The notes beneath the pieces are model-generated. The model was not told the origin of the DNA and did not search any database. It saw nothing but the letters and a program-made list of their open reading frames with translations. A DNA stretch of 64,000 nucleotides from Sphingomonas sp. BK235 (lineage in GTDB: Bacteria > Pseudomonadota > Alphaproteobacteria > Sphingomonadales > Sphingomonadaceae), in assembly GCF_004345855.1 (NCBI RefSeq), contig NZ_SLXN01000008.1, positions 62,001-126,000 of the forward strand. Reading direction: 5' to 3'. The translations under genes were made by a program, and so were the position numbers. Shown here piece by piece: positions 1 through 8,613 of this stretch; the first letter of the stretch is position 1; every line of letters begins with the position of its first letter.

Positions 1-172
1 TCGCGCGCGCCGACGTGATCCGTGCCCCCGGCAGGGCGTGGCGCGCGAGCATCGCGCAGCTGCCCGTAGCGGGGCGCGGCGTGCTGGTCTCTGCCGCAGC
101 GGGCGTAGCCGTGAGCGTCATGATCGCAGCGCCGAGCGTCGCGCCGATCGCACCCGCAATACGGGTCACCAT
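1..172 (-). CDS. tannase/feruloyl esterase family protein, N-terminal fragment
   Basis: Only the first 57 codons are inside the window; the gene runs off the left edge. The ATG at 172 overlaps the stop codon of the upstream SDR gene by seven bases (ATGGTGA), which supports translational coupling. The peptide starts with a typical Sec signal (MVTRIAGAIGATLGAAIMTL, then an Ala-rich cleavage region). It continues with SCAMLARHALPGARITSA, which resembles the N-terminal Cys-x-x-Leu...Leu-Pro...Ile-Thr-Ser-Ala stretch of secreted tannase/feruloyl esterase proteins. Such enzymes hydrolyse ester bonds of gallic or ferulic esters in the periplasm. The neighbouring beta-glucosidase and monooxygenase fit plant-phenolic degradation. 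The family call rests on a short stretch, so it is moderate. Confidence 0.55.
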   Translation of the reverse strand, partial: MVTRIAGAIGATLGAAIMTLTATPAAAETSTPRPATGSCAMLARHALPGARITSARA

Positions 173-852
173 GGCAGAACCTCATTCTGATAGTCGATGA
201 ACGACAGCCCTGGCGTGCCCCCACGCGCCTTGATCGCATCGGCGATGCCGCGCGCGCTGGTCTCGACCTCGAGCGGCGCCTGGTCGCCGCCCATGTCGGT
301 CTTCACCCAGCCGGGCATGACCACAAGCAACGTCCGGTCGCCGCCGGCACGAACGGCGTAGCTGCGCATCAGCCGGTTGAGCGCTGCCTTGCTCGCGCCG
401 TACAACTCGTAGCTCGGGCCCGGCTCCACCGACACGCTGCCGAGTCCGGACGTGGCGACCGCGATCGTGCCCCCGGAAACGACATGGTCGTCCAGCTGCT
501 CCACCACCCGCATGGGCGCGAGCGCATTCGTACGCATCACCCGGTCGAACTCGTCACCGGCGACTTCGCCGATCGGCACGCTGGGATCGTCGCTCACGCC
601 GGCGTTGACATAGATGAGGTCCAGCACAGTGCCGTCGAGGCGGTCGGCCAGCGCAACGATGCCCGCATCGTCGGTGACGTCGAGCACCTCTATGGCAAGC
701 ATATCCCCGGCGAGCGCGGCCAGCGCGGCGGATGAGCCCGGCGTGCGTTCGGTAGCGATGACGCGCCAACCGCGCGACAGATATTCGCGCACCAGGCCGA
801 GGCCGATGCCGCGCGATGCGCCGATGATCAGGGCCGTCGAAGTGTGGGTCAT
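166..852 (-). CDS. short-chain dehydrogenase/reductase (SDR)
   Basis: A 228-residue classical SDR of cytosolic type. The Rossmann nucleotide-binding motif is near residues 10-17 (GASRGIG), the NAG motif is present as NAGV, and the catalytic Tyr-x3-Lys is seen as YGASK, preceded by a Ser-containing strand (ATSGLGS). The arrangement resembles the C-factor/CsgA-like SDR subfamily. It lies 33 bases downstream of the beta-glucosidase gene and overlaps the start of the tannase-like gene, so it is probably part of one minus-strand operon. The substrate cannot be read from sequence; an aromatic or sugar-derived carbonyl is a guess from context. Confidence 0.85.
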   Translation of the reverse strand: MTHTSTALIIGASRGIGLGLVREYLSRGWRVIATERTPGSSAALAALAGDMLAIEVLDVTDDAGIVALADRLDGTVLDLIYVNAGVSDDPSVPIGEVAGDEFDRVMRTNALAPMRVVEQLDDHVVSGGTIAVATSGLGSVSVEPGPSYELYGASKAALNRLMRSYAVRAGGDRTLLVVMPGWVKTDMGGDQAPLEVETSARGIADAIKARGGTPGLSFIDYQNEVLPW

Positions 853-885
853 ATGTTGCTTCTCATGTTTTCGGGGCGGATCGGG

Positions 886-2349
886 TCACCCACCGCATGA
901 TGCGTCGGTGACGTGCTTGCCCTTGATGATGTCGGAGTAAACGCGGGCGCTCAGCTTCGGCGTGCGCGCCTGCGTGTCGAAGTCGACGTAGATCATGCCG
1001 AACCGGCTGCCGTAGCCGAACAGCCACTCCAGATTGTCGTGGCTCGACCATACGTGATAGCCGCGCACGTCGGCGCCATCCTTCATGGCCGCCTTCATCG
1101 CGGCGATGTGATCGACCAGGTAGCGGCAGCGGCCGCGGTCGTTGACCTTACCGTCTACCAATTTGTCTTCGCCGGGGAAGCCTGCGCCGTTCTCGGTGAT
1201 GAAGACCGGCGGATTGCCGTACTCGGTGCGGATGCGGTCGAGCAGCACCTTGAACTGATCCGGCCGGACGGCGCCGTTGAACGCGGCATAGGTTCCTTCG
1301 GGCAGGAACATCTCAGCCGCATAGCGCGTGGTCGCATCGGCCGGGCGGCGGATGAAGAGCGGCGAGTAGAAATTAATGCCAAGATAGTCGAAACGCGCGG
1401 CGGCGATCGCTTCGGCGTCGCCGGGCTGGACGTCGAGGTCGCCGCCCAGCCCCGCTGCGGCCGCGAGCACGTCGGCGGGATAGTGCCCCTTGTACATCGC
1501 ATCGAGGAACCAGCGGTTCATCACGCCATCCGCGAGCACCGCGGCGTCACGATCGTCGGCGTTCGCGCCTTCTGCGGTGAGTGTCGGAAATAGGGGAACT
1601 GCCAGCCCTAGCCGGCCCTGGTAGCCGCGCGAGTCGAAGCTCTTTTTAGCTGCTGCCGATGCGAGCAGCAGGTGATTGAAGGTCCGCAGTGCGCCGGGAA
1701 GATCGCTTGCGGAAGGGACAATGGCGAACGTCGGCTCGCCGCCTGCGATGCGGCGCTCCGCCAGCCGCTTCATCGCACGCTCGACGAGTGGCTCGTTGAC
1801 CAGCACGTAGAGATCGACCTGATCGTGGAAGTTCGCGAACACGACGTCGGCATAGTGGCGGAACCACTCTATCGACTGGCGATTGTCCCACCCACCAGCG
1901 CGGGCGAGCGACAATGGCATGTCCCAATGATAGAGGGTCAGCATCGGCTTTATGCCCGCTGCCTTCAGATCCGCGATGAACTGGCGATAATGTGCGATCG
2001 CGGCGGGGTTGGCGGGACCCACGCCATCAGGGATGATGCGCGGCCAGGAGATGGAGAAACGATAGCTCGTCAGCCCCATCTCCTTCATCAGCGCAATATC
2101 CTTCAGATACTGCGACCGATCGTAGAAGTTGATTGCGACCGCGCCGGACATGCCGGGGCCGGCAAGGCTCAGGTCGTCGAGATAATGATCCCAGACCGAC
2201 CGCCCCTTCCCGTCTGCGTTGATCGCTCCCTCCACCTGATATGCCGCCGAGGCCGCCCCCCAGCGGAATGGCTCCCCGGCAGGCTCGGCAGTGGCTGCGG
2301 TGCCGAGTATCGCCGACACGGCACCGATGAGGGCAAGCGATCGCCGCAT
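886..2349 (-). CDS. secreted GH1 beta-glucosidase
   Basis: A 487-residue glycoside hydrolase family 1 protein with an N-terminal signal peptide (about 20 residues, ending near TAEPAG). The family signature FRWGAASAAYQVEGA follows the signal. The acid/base glutamate sits in LVNEPLV and the nucleophile glutamate in FITENGAG near residue 375, so both catalytic residues are present. Length fits GH1. It should hydrolyse terminal beta-glucosides, probably in the periplasm. It starts 8 bases after the upstream ABM monooxygenase gene. With the SDR and tannase-like genes it suggests use of glycosylated phenolics. True specificity (glucoside, galactoside, aryl-glucoside) cannot be told from the sequence. 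Confidence 0.9.
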   Translation of the reverse strand: MRRSLALIGAVSAILGTAATAEPAGEPFRWGAASAAYQVEGAINADGKGRSVWDHYLDDLSLAGPGMSGAVAINFYDRSQYLKDIALMKEMGLTSYRFSISWPRIIPDGVGPANPAAIAHYRQFIADLKAAGIKPMLTLYHWDMPLSLARAGGWDNRQSIEWFRHYADVVFANFHDQVDLYVLVNEPLVERAMKRLAERRIAGGEPTFAIVPSASDLPGALRTFNHLLLASAAAKKSFDSRGYQGRLGLAVPLFPTLTAEGANADDRDAAVLADGVMNRWFLDAMYKGHYPADVLAAAAGLGGDLDVQPGDAEAIAAARFDYLGINFYSPLFIRRPADATTRYAAEMFLPEGTYAAFNGAVRPDQFKVLLDRIRTEYGNPPVFITENGAGFPGEDKLVDGKVNDRGRCRYLVDHIAAMKAAMKDGADVRGYHVWSSHDNLEWLFGYGSRFGMIYVDFDTQARTPKLSARVYSDIIKGKHVTDASCGG

Positions 2350-2357
2350 GGTCGCGC

Positions 2358-2729
2358 TCAGCGCGTGAAGCCGGCGAACGGCGTTAGATATTCGGCGCCG
2401 AAGCCGTCGAGCACGGCGCGAATTTCAGGGGTGGTCTCGCCGTAGACGAACAGGCGATCGATCTTGGCCAGCGCCAGGAAGCGCTCGGCGAAGGGGCTGA
2501 AGGTCTGCTGCACGTGCGGCAGCAGCCCGCTCGTGCGGTACCGCTCCACGATGTGCACCACAGTGCGGTCGGCGTTGACGACGTATTCGTAAGTCGTCGT
2601 GTCCTCTTCCTTCGACGTCGCCTCGACGATCATGTCAACCAGCGACTTGAAGGCGTCGAAGTTCGCGGGGTCGATCGTCAGGTGATAGATCGAATAGATT
2701 TCGTCCTGCACAGGTATCTCCAACAACAT
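2358..2729 (-). CDS. ABM-domain putative quinol monooxygenase
   Basis: A 123-residue protein with the ferredoxin-like antibiotic biosynthesis monooxygenase (ABM) pattern: an N-terminal strand (IYSIYHLTID), a helix (FDAFKSLVDMIVEAT), then TTTYEYVVNADRTVVHIVERY, as in YgiN-like quinol monooxygenases, followed by an extra C-terminal helix region. The ATG at 2729 was chosen because translation further upstream would run through the divergent promoter region and into the LysR gene. It is the first gene of the minus-strand run with GH1, SDR and the tannase-like gene. A role in oxidising or handling (hydro)quinones released from phenolic glycosides is an inference from context. Confidence 0.7.
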   Translation of the reverse strand: MLLEIPVQDEIYSIYHLTIDPANFDAFKSLVDMIVEATSKEEDTTTYEYVVNADRTVVHIVERYRTSGLLPHVQQTFSPFAERFLALAKIDRLFVYGETTPEIRAVLDGFGAEYLTPFAGFTR

Positions 2730-2819
2730 CGCGCGACTGCGTCGCGACACCCTATTTACGGTAGCCGTCAGCGCGATAAAGTACCGAACGGGCAATTCCA
2801 GGTAGAGCAAAAGGATACC

Positions 2820-3728
2820 ATGACAGAGCATGATCCGTTGGCGGGCGTGTCGGTATTCGTGACCGCCGCGCGCGTCGGCAGCTTCACCCTTGCGGGCGAG
2901 CGGCTGGGGATCACCAAGTCGGCGGTGGGCAAGTCGATCGCCCGCCTGGAGGCACGGCTTGGAACCAAGCTGTTTCATCGCACGACCCGACTGACCCGGC
3001 TGACGGCGGACGGAGAAGCGTATCTCGCGGCATGCGCCGGCGCGATTGACGACATCGCCGCCGCTCAGGCCGCCCTGTCGTCCACGGGTCGTATCCTCCG
3101 CGGCCGGCTGCGGATCGATATGCCGGTGGCGTTCGGTCGGCACACCCTGCTGCCGATCCTGACGGACATCGTGCACCAGCATCCAGGTATAGAGCTCGCC
3201 CTCACCTTCACCGACGCAACCAGCGATCTGCTGCAGGAAGATGTCGATCTTGCTATCCGCTTCGGCGAGCTGAAGGACAGCAGTCATCTCGTCGCCCGCC
3301 ATCTGGTCAATCAGGATCGTGTGATCTGCGCTGCGCCGCGCTATCTCGATCGCAGGGGCCGCCCGACGACGGTCGCCGCCGTGCGCGACCATGATTGTGT
3401 GGTTGGCTCGCCCAAGGGTCCACCGCTTGCCTGGGTTGTCCGGGAGGAGGGCCAGGTGCGACGCTTTCTGCCGCCAGCGACTCACCAGATCAGCGACGGC
3501 GAAGCGATGGTCGAAGCGGCAGCAGCTGGCCTTGGCCTGTGCCAGGTGCCACGCTCGATGGTGCGATCGCGGCTGGCGGACACGTCACTCGAGGCTGTGC
3601 TGACCGATGTATCGACGGTTCCGGTCGAGGTGCATGCCGTCTGGCCGCGCCGCGCCCACCTCAGTCCGCGCGTACGCCACGTCGTCGACCGGCTGATCGT
3701 AGAAGCCGGAGCGGGACGGCTGGATTGA
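2820..3728 (+). CDS. LysR-family transcriptional regulator
   Basis: 302 residues. The N-terminal winged helix-turn-helix is clear (FVTAARVGSFTLAGERLG followed by KSAVGKSIARLEARLGTKLF), then a periplasmic-binding-protein-like effector domain from about residue 90. The ATG at 2820 follows AAAAGGATACC, a plausible ribosome site, and gives the normal LysR N-terminus. It is transcribed divergently from the ABM/GH1/SDR/esterase genes across a 90-base gap, the standard layout for a LysR regulator controlling its neighbour. The inducer is unknown. It ends 30 bases from the end of a second, convergent LysR gene. Confidence 0.9.
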   Translation: MTEHDPLAGVSVFVTAARVGSFTLAGERLGITKSAVGKSIARLEARLGTKLFHRTTRLTRLTADGEAYLAACAGAIDDIAAAQAALSSTGRILRGRLRIDMPVAFGRHTLLPILTDIVHQHPGIELALTFTDATSDLLQEDVDLAIRFGELKDSSHLVARHLVNQDRVICAAPRYLDRRGRPTTVAAVRDHDCVVGSPKGPPLAWVVREEGQVRRFLPPATHQISDGEAMVEAAAAGLGLCQVPRSMVRSRLADTSLEAVLTDVSTVPVEVHAVWPRRAHLSPRVRHVVDRLIVEAGAGRLD

Positions 3729-3758
3729 GCGCGCGGCGATAGATCGGGAACCGCTAGA

Positions 3759-4664
3759 TCAGGTGTGGGACGACGTCGTCCCGAGCAAGGCGTCGCGCTT
3801 GGCTTCCAGTGCGGCAACCACCGCTTGCTGGACGGCGACGATGCGCGGCGCGTGCCGGGTGTCGCGGTGAACGCCCATCCAGATCTCCCGCCGCACCGCT
3901 TCGCCCGCTTCGATCCGCATCAGGTCCGGGCACGTCTCGGCGAGGTAGCAGGGAAGATGCCCCAGCCCCAGGCCAGCGGCGACGCCGCTCAGCTGGACCG
4001 CGCGGCTGTTGGCCAGGAGTGCAGGTTCGGCCTTGCCGGTGCGCTCGGCGAACCAGCGACCGTCGGGCGTGGCGAGAAGATCGTCCTGTACCCGCACGAT
4101 GCGATGGCCGGGCGCACCGGCGCTCCAGTCGGGCGATCCGTAGCGGCGGAGGTAATCGGCCGAGGCGAAGACCCCGAACGCCATCTCACCCGCCTTGCGC
4201 ACGATCGTCTCGTGCGCTTCGAACCGGCCGAGCCGGACCGCCACGTCCGCCTCTCGCCGCGCGAGGCTCAGCGAGCGGTTGTCGGTGAGTAGTTCGACGA
4301 CGATCCCGGGATGATCGGCATTCAGCGCGGCTAGACCGGGCGTCAGGACGTGAGCGGCAAGCGCGTCCACCGTCGTTACGCGAACCAGCCCAGCCAGGCG
4401 CTGGTCTCCGCCGGTCAGCGTCCGCTCCGCGGCAAGCGCCGCGCCGTCCATGTGCTCGACGTCGCCAAGGATCGCGGCGCCGGCGGGCGTCAGGCGATAT
4501 CCGGTCGGCGTGCGTTCGAGCAGCACGACGCCGGCCCGACCATGAAGATGGTCGAGCCGGCGGCCCATGGTCGTCTGGCTGACCTTCAGGGCGCGCGCCG
4601 CGGCCGACAGAGTGCCGTGCCGGGCGATCGCGAGGAAGGTCTTGAGATCGTCCCAGTCGAGCAT
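3759..4664 (-). CDS. LysR-family transcriptional regulator
   Basis: 301 residues with an N-terminal HTH (FLAIARHGTLSAAARALKVSQTTMGRRLDHL) and a LysR effector domain ending in the usual glycine-rich loop (GVAAGLGLGHLP). Its ATG overlaps the DoxX stop codon by one base (TGATG), so it is the last gene of the dioxygenase-hydrolase-DoxX-LysR operon and is probably co-translated with it. The position suggests autoregulation and control of that operon. It is a paralogue in type, not a duplicate, of the LysR gene at 2820-3728. Confidence 0.9.
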   Translation of the reverse strand: MLDWDDLKTFLAIARHGTLSAAARALKVSQTTMGRRLDHLHGRAGVVLLERTPTGYRLTPAGAAILGDVEHMDGAALAAERTLTGGDQRLAGLVRVTTVDALAAHVLTPGLAALNADHPGIVVELLTDNRSLSLARREADVAVRLGRFEAHETIVRKAGEMAFGVFASADYLRRYGSPDWSAGAPGHRIVRVQDDLLATPDGRWFAERTGKAEPALLANSRAVQLSGVAAGLGLGHLPCYLAETCPDLMRIEAGEAVRREIWMGVHRDTRHAPRIVAVQQAVVAALEAKRDALLGTTSSHT

Positions 4665-5092
4665 CAGCCGCGACGCCGCGCGTCCAGGCTCCAGGGGCCC
4701 GAGCCGGCCGCGGCGAAATACAGGAAGGCAAAGCAGTAGAGAATGGCCAGCTCTCCGCCGTTCAGCACCGGGAAGGCACCCTGCGGCGCGTGCGCCATGA
4801 AATAGGCAACGGCCATCTCGCCGGAAAGGATGAACGAGATCGGGCGGGTGAAGACGCCGAGGAGGACCGCCGCGCCGCCGATCAGTTCGAGGACTCCCGC
4901 CAACCCGAATACGCTGAACAGCGGCACCATCCCGGGTTGTGCCCCGGTGGGGAAGCCGAACAGCTTCACCAGGCCGTGGGTGAGAAACAGCAGGGCGACG
5001 ACGATGCGGAGAACCGACAGCAGTTGCGGCGCAAGGCTCGCGACGGAGCGCGTCGACTCGCGACCGGGGTAGGTAGTGGCCATAGAAATCAT
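4664..5092 (-). CDS. DoxX family membrane protein
   Basis: 142 residues with four predicted membrane helices (about 25-45, 60-80, 85-105 and 112-132), starting LSVLRIVVALLFLTHGLVKLFG, the family's typical first helix with an R...HG...K pattern. DoxX-like proteins are inner-membrane subunits implicated in quinol-linked redox and oxidative-stress defence (CatD and MhqP in Bacillus are related types). Its ATGA start overlaps the upstream hydrolase stop by four bases, and its stop overlaps the next LysR start. The gene is thus locked into the dioxygenase operon. A precise biochemical role cannot be read from the sequence. Confidence 0.85.
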   Translation of the reverse strand: MISMATTYPGRESTRSVASLAPQLLSVLRIVVALLFLTHGLVKLFGFPTGAQPGMVPLFSVFGLAGVLELIGGAAVLLGVFTRPISFILSGEMAVAYFMAHAPQGAFPVLNGGELAILYCFAFLYFAAAGSGPWSLDARRRG

Positions 5093-5706
5093 CCTTCGAT
5101 CAGAGTGGATTGGAGCAGCGGTGCGGGCGTGGCGACGAGCCAGTCACGGATCGCCGACAGGGTTGGGCCGGAGATGGCATGGCCGACCTCGTCAGTCGCG
5201 CGCAGCGCGACATGATTACCCGCCGACGCGAGACGGGCAGCGGCATCCTGCGACAGCGAGATCGGCATGATCGGATCGTCTCGATCGTGGACGAGCAGGA
5301 CCGACGCCGGTCGACCCTCCATCGGGAGAATGGGGGCAGCCAGCCGGCCGGCCACCGCGATCGCACGCCCATGATGCAGCCGCTGCGCGACCATCGCCAG
5401 CGTCATGATCGCGCCCTGGCTGAACCCGAGAAGGGTCAGCGCGTGTCGATCGACGCCGCGATCTGCCGCCAGCCGGTCCAGCCGATTGATCAGCCGGGGC
5501 AGGGCACCCGCGACCCGCCGCGGCCGGTCGGCCTCCGTGACGCTCGCGATCGAGAACCACTGCCGGCCTCTCGGGCCGCGATCGAACGGCTCACAACCGT
5601 CGAGTGCGACGACTTCTGCAATCGGCGCCAGCGGCGCCAGCGCTGCCGCAAGATCGCGCGCCGAGGATCCGACGCCATGCAGCGCGACGATGATCGGGCG
5701 GCTCAT
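5089..5706 (-). CDS. alpha/beta hydrolase, phospholipase/carboxylesterase (MhqD-like) type
   Basis: 205 residues. The start ALHGVGSS carries the oxyanion-hole motif, the nucleophile elbow is GFSQG with Ser96, and the likely acid and base are in VHDRDDPIMP (about 143-144) and GHAIS (His176). This is the compact carboxylesterase/phospholipase fold shared by YpfH and MhqD. The ATG at 5706 overlaps the dioxygenase stop (ATGA), and the stop overlaps the DoxX start in the same way. Hydrolysis of a ring-cleavage product or thiol/ester adduct is inferred from its neighbours. Confidence 0.8.
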   Translation of the reverse strand: MSRPIIVALHGVGSSARDLAAALAPLAPIAEVVALDGCEPFDRGPRGRQWFSIASVTEADRPRRVAGALPRLINRLDRLAADRGVDRHALTLLGFSQGAIMTLAMVAQRLHHGRAIAVAGRLAAPILPMEGRPASVLLVHDRDDPIMPISLSQDAAARLASAGNHVALRATDEVGHAISGPTLSAIRDWLVATPAPLLQSTLIEG

Positions 5707-6491
5707 GCCGCGTCGCCGAAGGAATAGGCATCCATCCGCAGGATCGCATGGGTGGTGCTGCGATGCAGATGATGCGCCTCGCCGCTGCCGCCGGCGCCCA
5801 GCGCCACGTAAAGCGGCAGAAGATGCTCTTCGGTCGGGTGATTGCGCGCTGCATGCGGGGCGAGCTGGCGGTAGGCGAGCAGATCCTCGGTGCGACCCGC
5901 TTCGATCCGGTCGTCCATCCAGTCGGCGAACTGGTCGACCCATTCGGGTGCTGGCGCGTGGAGAGCATTGTAATACTGGCGGAAGCTGGACAGGTCGTGC
6001 GTGAAGCTACCCGATCCGATGATCAGGACACCGCTCCGGCGCAGCGGCGCGAGAAGCTGACCCAGGCGATAATGGTAATCCGGACCGAGCCGCGGCTGCA
6101 CCGACAATTGTACCACGGGGATGTCGGCCGCAGGATAGATCAGGCGCAGCGGGACCCAGGCGCCATGATCGAGCCCGCGACCGCTCTCCCGCACGACATC
6201 AAGGCCGCCGCCCTCGAGCAGCGCCGCGACATCGTCCGCCAGCGAGGCGCTGCCCGGCGCCGGGTAACGGATCGCATACAGTTCAGCGGGGAAACCGTGA
6301 AAGTCGTGGATCGTCGGATTCACCGCATCCACCGACAGACGGGGCGCCTCTGTTTCCCAATGCGCGGAAACGACGAGGATGGCGCGCGGCCGCTCCAGCG
6401 AGCTGGCCAACTGCTCCAGAAAGGAGCGAGCCGGCGCGTCGCTTAGGGCGAAGGTGGGTGCGCCGTGGGAGACGAAGAGGGCAGGTAGCAT
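5703..6491 (-). CDS. class III extradiol dioxygenase, DODA/YgiD type
   Basis: 262 residues, the usual length for the LigB-like 4,5-DOPA dioxygenase extradiol family. Family motifs are LFVSHGAPT at the N-terminus (metal His), VVSAHWE (second His), IHDFHGFP and DHGAWVPL, then IGSGSFTHDL. These enzymes open catecholic rings between or beside hydroxyls using a divalent metal, in the cytosol. It is the first gene of an operon with a hydrolase, DoxX and LysR. The 115-base gap upstream (6492-6606) must hold the promoter. The natural substrate (catechol, DOPA-like or a toxic quinol) is unknown. Confidence 0.88.
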   Translation of the reverse strand: MLPALFVSHGAPTFALSDAPARSFLEQLASSLERPRAILVVSAHWETEAPRLSVDAVNPTIHDFHGFPAELYAIRYPAPGSASLADDVAALLEGGGLDVVRESGRGLDHGAWVPLRLIYPAADIPVVQLSVQPRLGPDYHYRLGQLLAPLRRSGVLIIGSGSFTHDLSSFRQYYNALHAPAPEWVDQFADWMDDRIEAGRTEDLLAYRQLAPHAARNHPTEEHLLPLYVALGAGGSGEAHHLHRSTTHAILRMDAYSFGDAA

Positions 6492-6606
6492 GAGAACACC
6501 TCGTTGCGATGACGAGGATATGCGCTCTGCGAACCGCTTTAGAAATACGCCGTTTCCAGTTTCCTGCTATGCGTTTTCGCAGAGGCCCTGCCAGTCGTTC
6601 GATCGA

Positions 6607-7065
6607 TCAGGACGGGCGGAATGCTTCGTTCAAACGTCCGAGGAGCTGCGCCAGATTCGTGCGATCCGTCTCTGTCCAGCCGGCGAACGCTTCCGCCCAG
6701 AGCGCTGACAACGTTTCCTCCGCGTCGCATACTAGCTTCGTTCCGCCCGGTGTGATCGCGACGTCGACGACGCGGCGGTCGATCGTGCTGCGGCTGCGCT
6801 GGACAAGGTCGCGCTGTTCAAGCCGGTCGAGCAGCCGGGTAACGGCGCCTGGATCCATCTCCAGTTCGTCGCTGATGTCGCGGACGCAGACTCTCTGTCG
6901 CTGCGCGATCAGCTTCAAGGCGAGCCATTGCGAGAGGTTGATTCCGGCGCTCTGAAGCCGGTGCTCAGCCGCATCCGCCATCGCGCGGAAGGTCGATCGA
7001 AGCAGCGTACCGGGGTGCGGGGGAGCGAAAAAGGTCGTCGCGTCACCAGCCTGTGGGTCTGTCAT
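6607..7065 (-). CDS. MarR-family transcriptional regulator
   Basis: 152 residues. The winged helix is recognisable as LSQWLALKLIAQRQRVCVRDISDELEMDPGAVTRLLDRLEQRDLVQR, followed by the wing RSTIDRRVVDVAITPGG. It lies 12 bases downstream of the MFS pump gene, so it is the last gene of the efflux operon and probably an autorepressor released by a phenolic or drug ligand, as is common for MarR genes beside EmrAB-like pumps. It could also act on the dioxygenase operon just downstream. Confidence 0.9.
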   Translation of the reverse strand: MTDPQAGDATTFFAPPHPGTLLRSTFRAMADAAEHRLQSAGINLSQWLALKLIAQRQRVCVRDISDELEMDPGAVTRLLDRLEQRDLVQRSRSTIDRRVVDVAITPGGTKLVCDAEETLSALWAEAFAGWTETDRTNLAQLLGRLNEAFRPS

Positions 7066-7077
7066 CTCGCGTCCCGT

Positions 7078-8613
7078 TCAGCTCGATGGCGGCGGCGCGT
7101 GGCGGGCCGTCACGGGATTGGGTGGAGTGGAACGCAGGAGCGCTGTCAGCGCGAGGCACAGCAGCGCGATGCCGAAGCAGAAACGATAGGCATCGGCAAA
7201 AGCGAGCACGTTTGCTTCGCGGCGGACGATGGCTGCGATGCCCCCGGGCGACACATCGAGCGCCGCCAGTCGCGGCGCGTCGAGATACCCGCCGAGAAGC
7301 GCCGAGTGGATCGCCTCTCGCTTGCGAAGCAACGTGGCGATCACTGCGGCGGCCAGCTCGGGACCGAGGACGCGTGGGATCTGGATGTACGCGACCATGG
7401 CGACGATCTCGTCCCGATGCGCGTTGGCGATGGTCATCGCGACGAGCGCCAGAAAGACCATGCCGTTGCCCAGGCCGAGCGCAATCGTCGCCGGCGTGAA
7501 GTCTTCCGCTCGCCACACATGCGTGATGCGGCTGCCAAGCCAGCAACCGAGCAGGATGGCGAGCAGCCCGAGCACCACCGGCACGCGCGGGTCGGTGCGG
7601 CGCAGCAGCCAGATGCACAGCGGTACCGCCAGCAACTGCACCGCGCTGACCCACCAGAGCGCATGCGCGGTCTGTTCCGGCTTGAGCTGTGCCATGGTCC
7701 CGAGGAAGTTGGGTATCAGGAGCGCGGTTGCGACGCTCATGATGCCGTACAAGGTGACGATCGCCAGAGGTATGGCGATGTTCCGGCGTGCCAATGCGCG
7801 CGGATGTGCGAACGGCAACGGCGAGACATGCTGCCATGCGATCGCCGCGACGACCAGCATGATGCCGCTGATCAGCGGGACGACGACGGTACCGGACTGC
7901 AGCCAGTCGAGCCGATTGCCATGATCGAGCGCGACGTAGATCAGCGTTAGCCCGACGCAGAACAATGCGATCTCGCCCTTGTTGGTGCGGCGCCAGAGGT
8001 CGACGTTCACCGGACGCTCGGGCAGGCTGAACAGGATCAACAGCACGAGCACGACGGCGCTGGCGGAGGCCTGCCAGTAGATTGCGGGCCACCAGCCGCC
8101 CTCGACATAGAAGCCGGTCAACGGCACGCCTAGGTGCAGCGCCAGCGTCAGGCGAACCGTATAGACGCCTAGCGCGATCAGCCACCATCGCGGATGAAGG
8201 TTGGCGAACACAGTGGCGAGCGTCGCTGGGATGAAGCAGCCGAGCAGCAGCCCATCAAGGCCATGAAGCAAGAACAGCATCGGCGTGCCGACCGCGAGCG
8301 GGGTCAAGGCAGAAGTGATGGCGAAGCCCATGCCCGAGATCAGCAGCACTCGCCGGGAGCCGAACGTCACTACCGCAAGCGGGATGGCCGGCGCGATCAG
8401 CAGCTGCGGCGCGTTGAAGACGGTGTTCAGCCAGGCCCCCTCATCCACGCTGAGCCCGAAGGTGCCGCGCAGATCGCCGAGCGCGACCGCGAAGGACCGG
8501 GTGAAGGCGCTGGTCATGACCGCCCCAAGCAGGACCGCCACGACCGCGCCGATCGGCCGCGCCGAGATCGTCCCACGTAGCGCATTCCGCAACAAGCCGG
8601 CGGCCTGCGCCAT
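7078..8613 (-). CDS. MFS transporter, DHA2 (EmrB-like) drug efflux family
   Basis: 511 residues with about 14 membrane helices, beginning after a short cytosolic arm (VVAVLLGAVMTSAFTRSFAVALGDLRGTFG, the DHA2 helix 1 pattern followed by EGAWLNTVFNAPQLL). It is the inner-membrane proton antiporter of a tripartite pump with the HlyD-type adaptor and the outer-membrane factor encoded upstream. The start overlaps the adaptor stop by one base (TGATG). The substrate is unknown; aromatic acids, phenolics or drugs are typical for EmrB-like pumps. Confidence 0.9.
   Translation of the reverse strand: MAQAAGLLRNALRGTISARPIGAVVAVLLGAVMTSAFTRSFAVALGDLRGTFGLSVDEGAWLNTVFNAPQLLIAPAIPLAVVTFGSRRVLLISGMGFAITSALTPLAVGTPMLFLLHGLDGLLLGCFIPATLATVFANLHPRWWLIALGVYTVRLTLALHLGVPLTGFYVEGGWWPAIYWQASASAVVLVLLILFSLPERPVNVDLWRRTNKGEIALFCVGLTLIYVALDHGNRLDWLQSGTVVVPLISGIMLVVAAIAWQHVSPLPFAHPRALARRNIAIPLAIVTLYGIMSVATALLIPNFLGTMAQLKPEQTAHALWWVSAVQLLAVPLCIWLLRRTDPRVPVVLGLLAILLGCWLGSRITHVWRAEDFTPATIALGLGNGMVFLALVAMTIANAHRDEIVAMVAYIQIPRVLGPELAAAVIATLLRKREAIHSALLGGYLDAPRLAALDVSPGGIAAIVRREANVLAFADAYRFCFGIALLCLALTALLRSTPPNPVTARHAPPPSS

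Noticed and set aside
15..200. A 61-codon plus-strand frame at the left edge
   Set aside because: It is the complement of the signal-peptide part of the tannase-like gene, which has a better start and a gene overlap.
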